From NCBI GenBank assembly GCA_023213395.1, contig CM041465.1:120907741-120971740 (forward strand): DNA of 64,000 nt, given 5' to 3'. The DNA is from Cycas panzhihuaensis (lineage: Eukaryota; Cycadophyta). The notes below the pieces were generated by a model. It saw nothing but the letters and a program-made list of their open reading frames with translations. It was not told the origin of the DNA and searched no databases. The position numbers and the translations under genes are program-made. Position 1 is the first letter of the stretch; each line of letters opens with the position of its first letter. Positions 60,661-64,000 of the stretch are shown piece after piece.

Positions 60661-61070
60661 TCTTGGACAAAGATTGAGTGACAAGTATTATATTATTAGC
60701 ATCCAACTCGTAAAGGCCATGATCCTCATGTCCAATAGCCACCACCTGATCATCCTTGTCACTTATTACACATTTCCCATTTTTGAACAAAATGTTGGTC
60801 TCTTGCTTGTCCAATTGGCTAACAGATAGCAAACTCTTCTCCATGGAAGGTATAAGGTAGGCATCTCCATTGGGAAATGTGGATGAAGGATTGGAAGGAG
60901 AATGAAATGAGGCAAATGTGCTTGTGCTAGAAATCTTAATTGGCTTATTGTTGCTGAAGGTCACTGATTGACCCTTTCGTTCCTTGATGTCACAAAGGAG
61001 TTCTTCACTCCCAGTCATGTTTTGAGTTGCCCCTAAGTCAATGATCCAAGTTTGATCAATCTTGGAGGTA
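60524..61070 (-). pseudogene. Protease and GAG-pre-integrase of copia element E
   Basis: The active site is TWIIDLGATQNMTGS. The catalytic Asp is kept, but the next Ser is Leu. The frame is open from the downstream Met to the integrase zinc part (LSKMQLWHQCLGHLSLDNI, CLCEACIMGT), where the first His of the zinc motif pair is present and one is Gln. Confidence 0.88.
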
Positions 61071-61119
61071 TGATAAGCACAAAATAGCTTATCCTCATCT
61101 ACAAATTGATTAAAGTGGC

Positions 61120-61977
61120 GTTGATTGCCACCTCTAAACCCCCCCCTTCGACTTTGATTTTCTCGATATGCACCTCGATTTGGTCGAGGGGTTTGTTGTT
61201 GCTATTGTGGGAACTGTTGAGATGATTGCTGCTGTCTCTGATGCTATTGATGTGGCTGTTGTTGTTGTCGTGTGTGCTGGAGATCAGCCTGTTTCTTTCT
61301 ATAATAAGGAGTTATGTGGCCCACTTTGCCACAATAATGATAGATGACATTGGTCTTTGAGGAACCAATGTTTATGTTCCCAAACTGCTTTGAGAGTGAT
61401 GGTTTGGGATTTTTCTTAGCCTTCAATTTGGCCATGAATGCTCCTAAAGTGGATGGCTCATCAACATCTTCCTTGATATAAATCTATTCCTTTTGAAGTA
61501 ATAAACTTTCAAGTTGATTAAAAGACGTACTTCAAAGTGAACCATCTCTCGTAGTGGATGATATAAATCCATTATAGTCTTTAGCCAATGCTTTAACAAT
61601 TGTCGTTACAAGCTCGTCCCTGGAAGCAGGTTTACCTAATGTATTCAATTCATTACATATCTTCTTGATAGAGGAAAAGAAAATCGACGTAGCCTTGACA
61701 AATTTCAAAGAATACAGTTTGGTTTTTCCCATCAAAATGCGAGTTTCATTTCGCCTTTACAAAGAAGATAGAATATCCCATGCTTCCTTAGAAGTTTTTG
61801 CACATACAATATTTTGATCAACATGAACATCAATGATCATACGTAAAAATGCTAAAGCAATTTCATCTTTGGCTTCCCAAGCAGCAACACAAGCAGGATT
61901 AGGATGAACAATAACACCATTATTTTCAAAATGTGTAGGTTGCGGTATTTTGCTAGAAACATAACCCCAAAATTCAT
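61120..61977 (-). pseudogene. Gag of copia element E
   Basis: Starts at ATG 61977 with MNEFWGYV, matching D's MNELWGYV. Middle blocks are WEAKDEIALAFLRMIIDVHV and KTSKEAWDILSSL, then stops; KPASRDELVTTIVKALAKDY follows at 61735-61532. The zinc knuckle reads YHYCGKVGHITPYY, with first and last Cys replaced. A Gln-rich tail follows. Confidence 0.88.
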
Positions 61978-64000
61978 TTATTATTAAGAGGTTTTATGTT
62001 ATCCTCTTCCATTCTTGATACTTATTTTGTCCTATTAGTCTGATGGTACATGCATTAAGCATATTTATAGCAGCCATGTTGAAGTTGTAAGGCTTGAAGT
62101 TAGCAGATGACTTGAAAACTCAAAGCTTTCGTCGCTTAAGTTCCACCTTCTAACAAACCAACAGTCCTGATCTTACTAGAAGATCCAACAACTGAATGGA
62201 GTGATGAGGGGTGGAGGACTAGGCAAAGGAGTTGGTCCAACCCTGATCTATAGAAGAGATCCAACAGTTGGCCAAGTCAAATCTAGGACAAGGCAGGTAG
62301 GGTTGATCTGCATGGACGTACCATGGTTTCCACAGGATTCATTTCCCAATAACACCCTTTTTGAACCTCCTTTCCCTCAAGCAACCTTAATTGTCGTGCA
62401 CTGACGTACAGTCAGTTGGTCCCTTAAGGAATGCACCAAGCTTAAGGTTATTTTAGAGGCAAGATTTAAACCTTTTTCGGGCCTCTCCAACAAGATTTCA
62501 AAGTCACTTTTTAGAAGATTAAAGTGGACTTAGGATTTATTTTACTTGCATGATGTACTTATGAAAGATTCTTGATTAATCTTATAATGAAAGGCTTCTA
62601 AAGAAGCAATCTAGTACATCAAATGAGCACTTAGAAGTGTTGTTGCAAGAGCACTTAATGAAGTGAAATAGTGCTACACAAATCCAAGTAAAAATATGCT
62701 TGAGCACAATGATTTTTGAGAATGTAAGCACTTTCCATGAAATGTGAGGTTCAAACCTCTAAAGATTTGTAAAGAGGTAATCTTTCGACAAAAAGCGAGG
62801 AAGACCCAGCTTTCTGTTAAACGAGATTGATCGAACTTGTGATTCATTAGATCTTTCTAATAAGTGTCGGCTAAATAGATCAGGTAAATAAGTCTCGACT
62901 GTTTAGCGATTTGATAATCAAATTCATTCTTGAAGAAATTATGACTATGAGTCAAATTTGATCCAAATTGAGAGATGTTTTTTTTCTGTTATTAGAAATT
63001 GAACTAGTAATTTTCTCTCTTTTCCAGAGATATCCATTTTGAAGGACGATCTGTTCAACTCTCTTCTTATAGGTGAATAAAACTTTCTTTTCCTCATAAA
63101 ATAGATCAATTTGTGTAGAAAATAGATGGATGTCCCTTATATCCATAGAGAAAAGCAAACCAGGCAAAGGATGATCCATCAGTTTTTGCAACTCGATCGC
63201 ATATGACGGATCCATTAAGAAGAGCAAAGCAAAGCCTTGTGATGAAAGTACAAGTGGGTTCCTTTTAATGCTCAAGATGAAGAGAAGAAGACCACTTGCA
63301 AAATGAAGACACCGAGCACCAAGTGTTGGAACTTCAAAATAGTCTCAACGATCAACAAATAAAGTGATTTTATTAAGTAAAAGTGTTCTTGAGCCCCTTT
63401 TTGTGACTAAGGGCAATAGGTCACCATGCAAGATGCCTTAGAAAAAGTGTTGAGATAGTGATAAATATCACTTTGACAAGGTATCAACACTTTAAAATCA
63501 CTTTAACAAGGCCTTTTAAAACTTGTACAACATGAAGTAAGTGTTAAATAAAGCTTGGAATGCCAAAAACAAAGGTTGAAAAGTTTTTTTTTTTTTTGAA
63601 ACTTTGAGCAACAAGGACACCATGCAGGGAGCCTTAATAAGCACTTTAAAACAAGTATTTTTAATCTTCAATGATGAGAAAATGACTTAGCATCAGCCAT
63701 TTAATGAACTCACTAAGTATCAAAGAAGATTTTTGACTTCAAAAGTGAAAAAAAGATGATTTTTTCCTTAAATAATTTAAGCTAAAGGTCATAATGCAAG
63801 GTGCCTTGAATAAAAAAAGCTTGAAAAAGGAAAACATTTCACTTTTTTAATGTGAAAAATCACAACAAAATACTTGACTTAGTCTTTTGACACTAAAGTG
63901 AGATTAATGATGTCAAAAAATTAAAAAATCGCTGAAGAAACCTTGAATTTGACTTAGAAAAAGTGATTTTCAGCAATTTAAAGTGACTTAATATAAAACT
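61978..64000 (-). other. Untranslated leader of copia element E (5' end outside the window)
   Basis: 61990-62420 matches D's 44560-45010. 63470-64000 matches D's 43960-44530. The about 1 kb between has no counterpart in D. Boxes like AAGGCACCTTGCATnnTGACC occur on the minus strand at about 63815, 63630 and 63435, roughly 175-195 bp apart. A hairpin with arms ACTGAC/GTCAGT around GTACA lies at 62400-62416. Confidence 0.7.
62952..63215 (-). other. Short ORF (87 codons) in the leader of element E, absent from D
   Basis: From an ATG at 63215 the frame reads MDPSYAIELQKLMDHPLPGL, then LLFSMDIRDIHLF and KKRVEQIVLQNGYLWKREKI, ending at 62952; it stays open upstream for about another 35 codons. It lies in the leader part that D lacks. 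I do not recognise it. It may be a captured fragment or chance. Confidence 0.3.

Larger units (their letters stand above)
57369..64000 (-). mobile_element. Ty1/copia LTR retrotransposon E, same family as D, 5' end outside the window
   Basis: On the minus strand: 3' LTR 57911-57369, polypurine tract AAGGGGGGGG, RNase H, RT, integrase, protease, gag and a long leader reaching the window edge. Protein blocks match D closely. It is interrupted by stops, but the RT YVDD and the integrase second Asp are kept, unlike D. The bases next to the 3' LTR are CCTCG (57364-57368), the expected target copy, which cannot be checked because the other end is missing. The leader has about 1 kb (62420-63470) not present in D. 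Confidence 0.95.

Overview
The window looks like nuclear DNA of a seed plant with a large, repeat-rich genome. A gymnosperm (conifer-like) source is the best guess. The reasons are one split plant-type gene with kilobase introns, strongly AT-rich intergenic sequence, and layered Ty1/copia and Ty3/gypsy LTR retrotransposons. The species cannot be named from the sequence alone. There are no operons, CRISPR arrays, rRNA genes or convincing tRNA genes.

One host gene is clear: the 5' part of LKR/SDH, the bifunctional lysine-ketoglutarate reductase/saccharopine dehydrogenase of lysine catabolism, on the + strand. Seven coding exons lie between 16959 and 26929, with consistent phases and GT/AG borders. 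They encode about 303 residues of the N-terminal LKR region without a stop. A non-coding first exon ending at 16328 is likely. The next exon is not in the window, so the intron after 26929 is either longer than 37 kb or the gene is broken by the transposon cluster.

Layout. 1-5750: a rearranged, degraded Ty3/gypsy element (minus strand) with its RNase H fused to a second gag copy. 5750-16900: mostly non-coding, with tandem repeats (87 bp x2, 31 bp x2, about 291 bp x3) and two CpG-richer, apparently low-copy stretches (7130-9480 and 14900-16330). 16959-26929: LKR/SDH. 27884-33671: a Ty3/gypsy element (minus strand) with both LTRs, one probably carrying a SINE. 34137-34247: a second SINE-like element. 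36400-38270: a minus-strand gypsy fragment.

38340-64000 is a nest of insertions. A + strand gypsy RT fragment (A, 38340-38465) abuts the LTR of a minus-strand copia-like element (B). B's LTR is split by a complete 16.2 kb gypsy element (C, 38687-54927, target duplication CTAAC). C's reverse transcriptase is split by a complete 7.0 kb copia element (D, 42620-49644, target duplication ACAAT). A second member of D's family (E, 57369 to beyond 64000, minus strand) sits in the body of B. Element C has a long extra ORF between integrase and 3' LTR. B holds an unrecognised coding-like stretch.

The most interesting signals are a perfect 11-bp inverted repeat in the D/E LTR whose two arms have changed in a compensating way, the extra 3' ORF of C, the unknown ORF in B, and the loading of a single LKR/SDH intron with nested elements. 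All retroelement genes here carry inactivating stops, frameshifts or catalytic substitutions; the breaks are described and not repaired.
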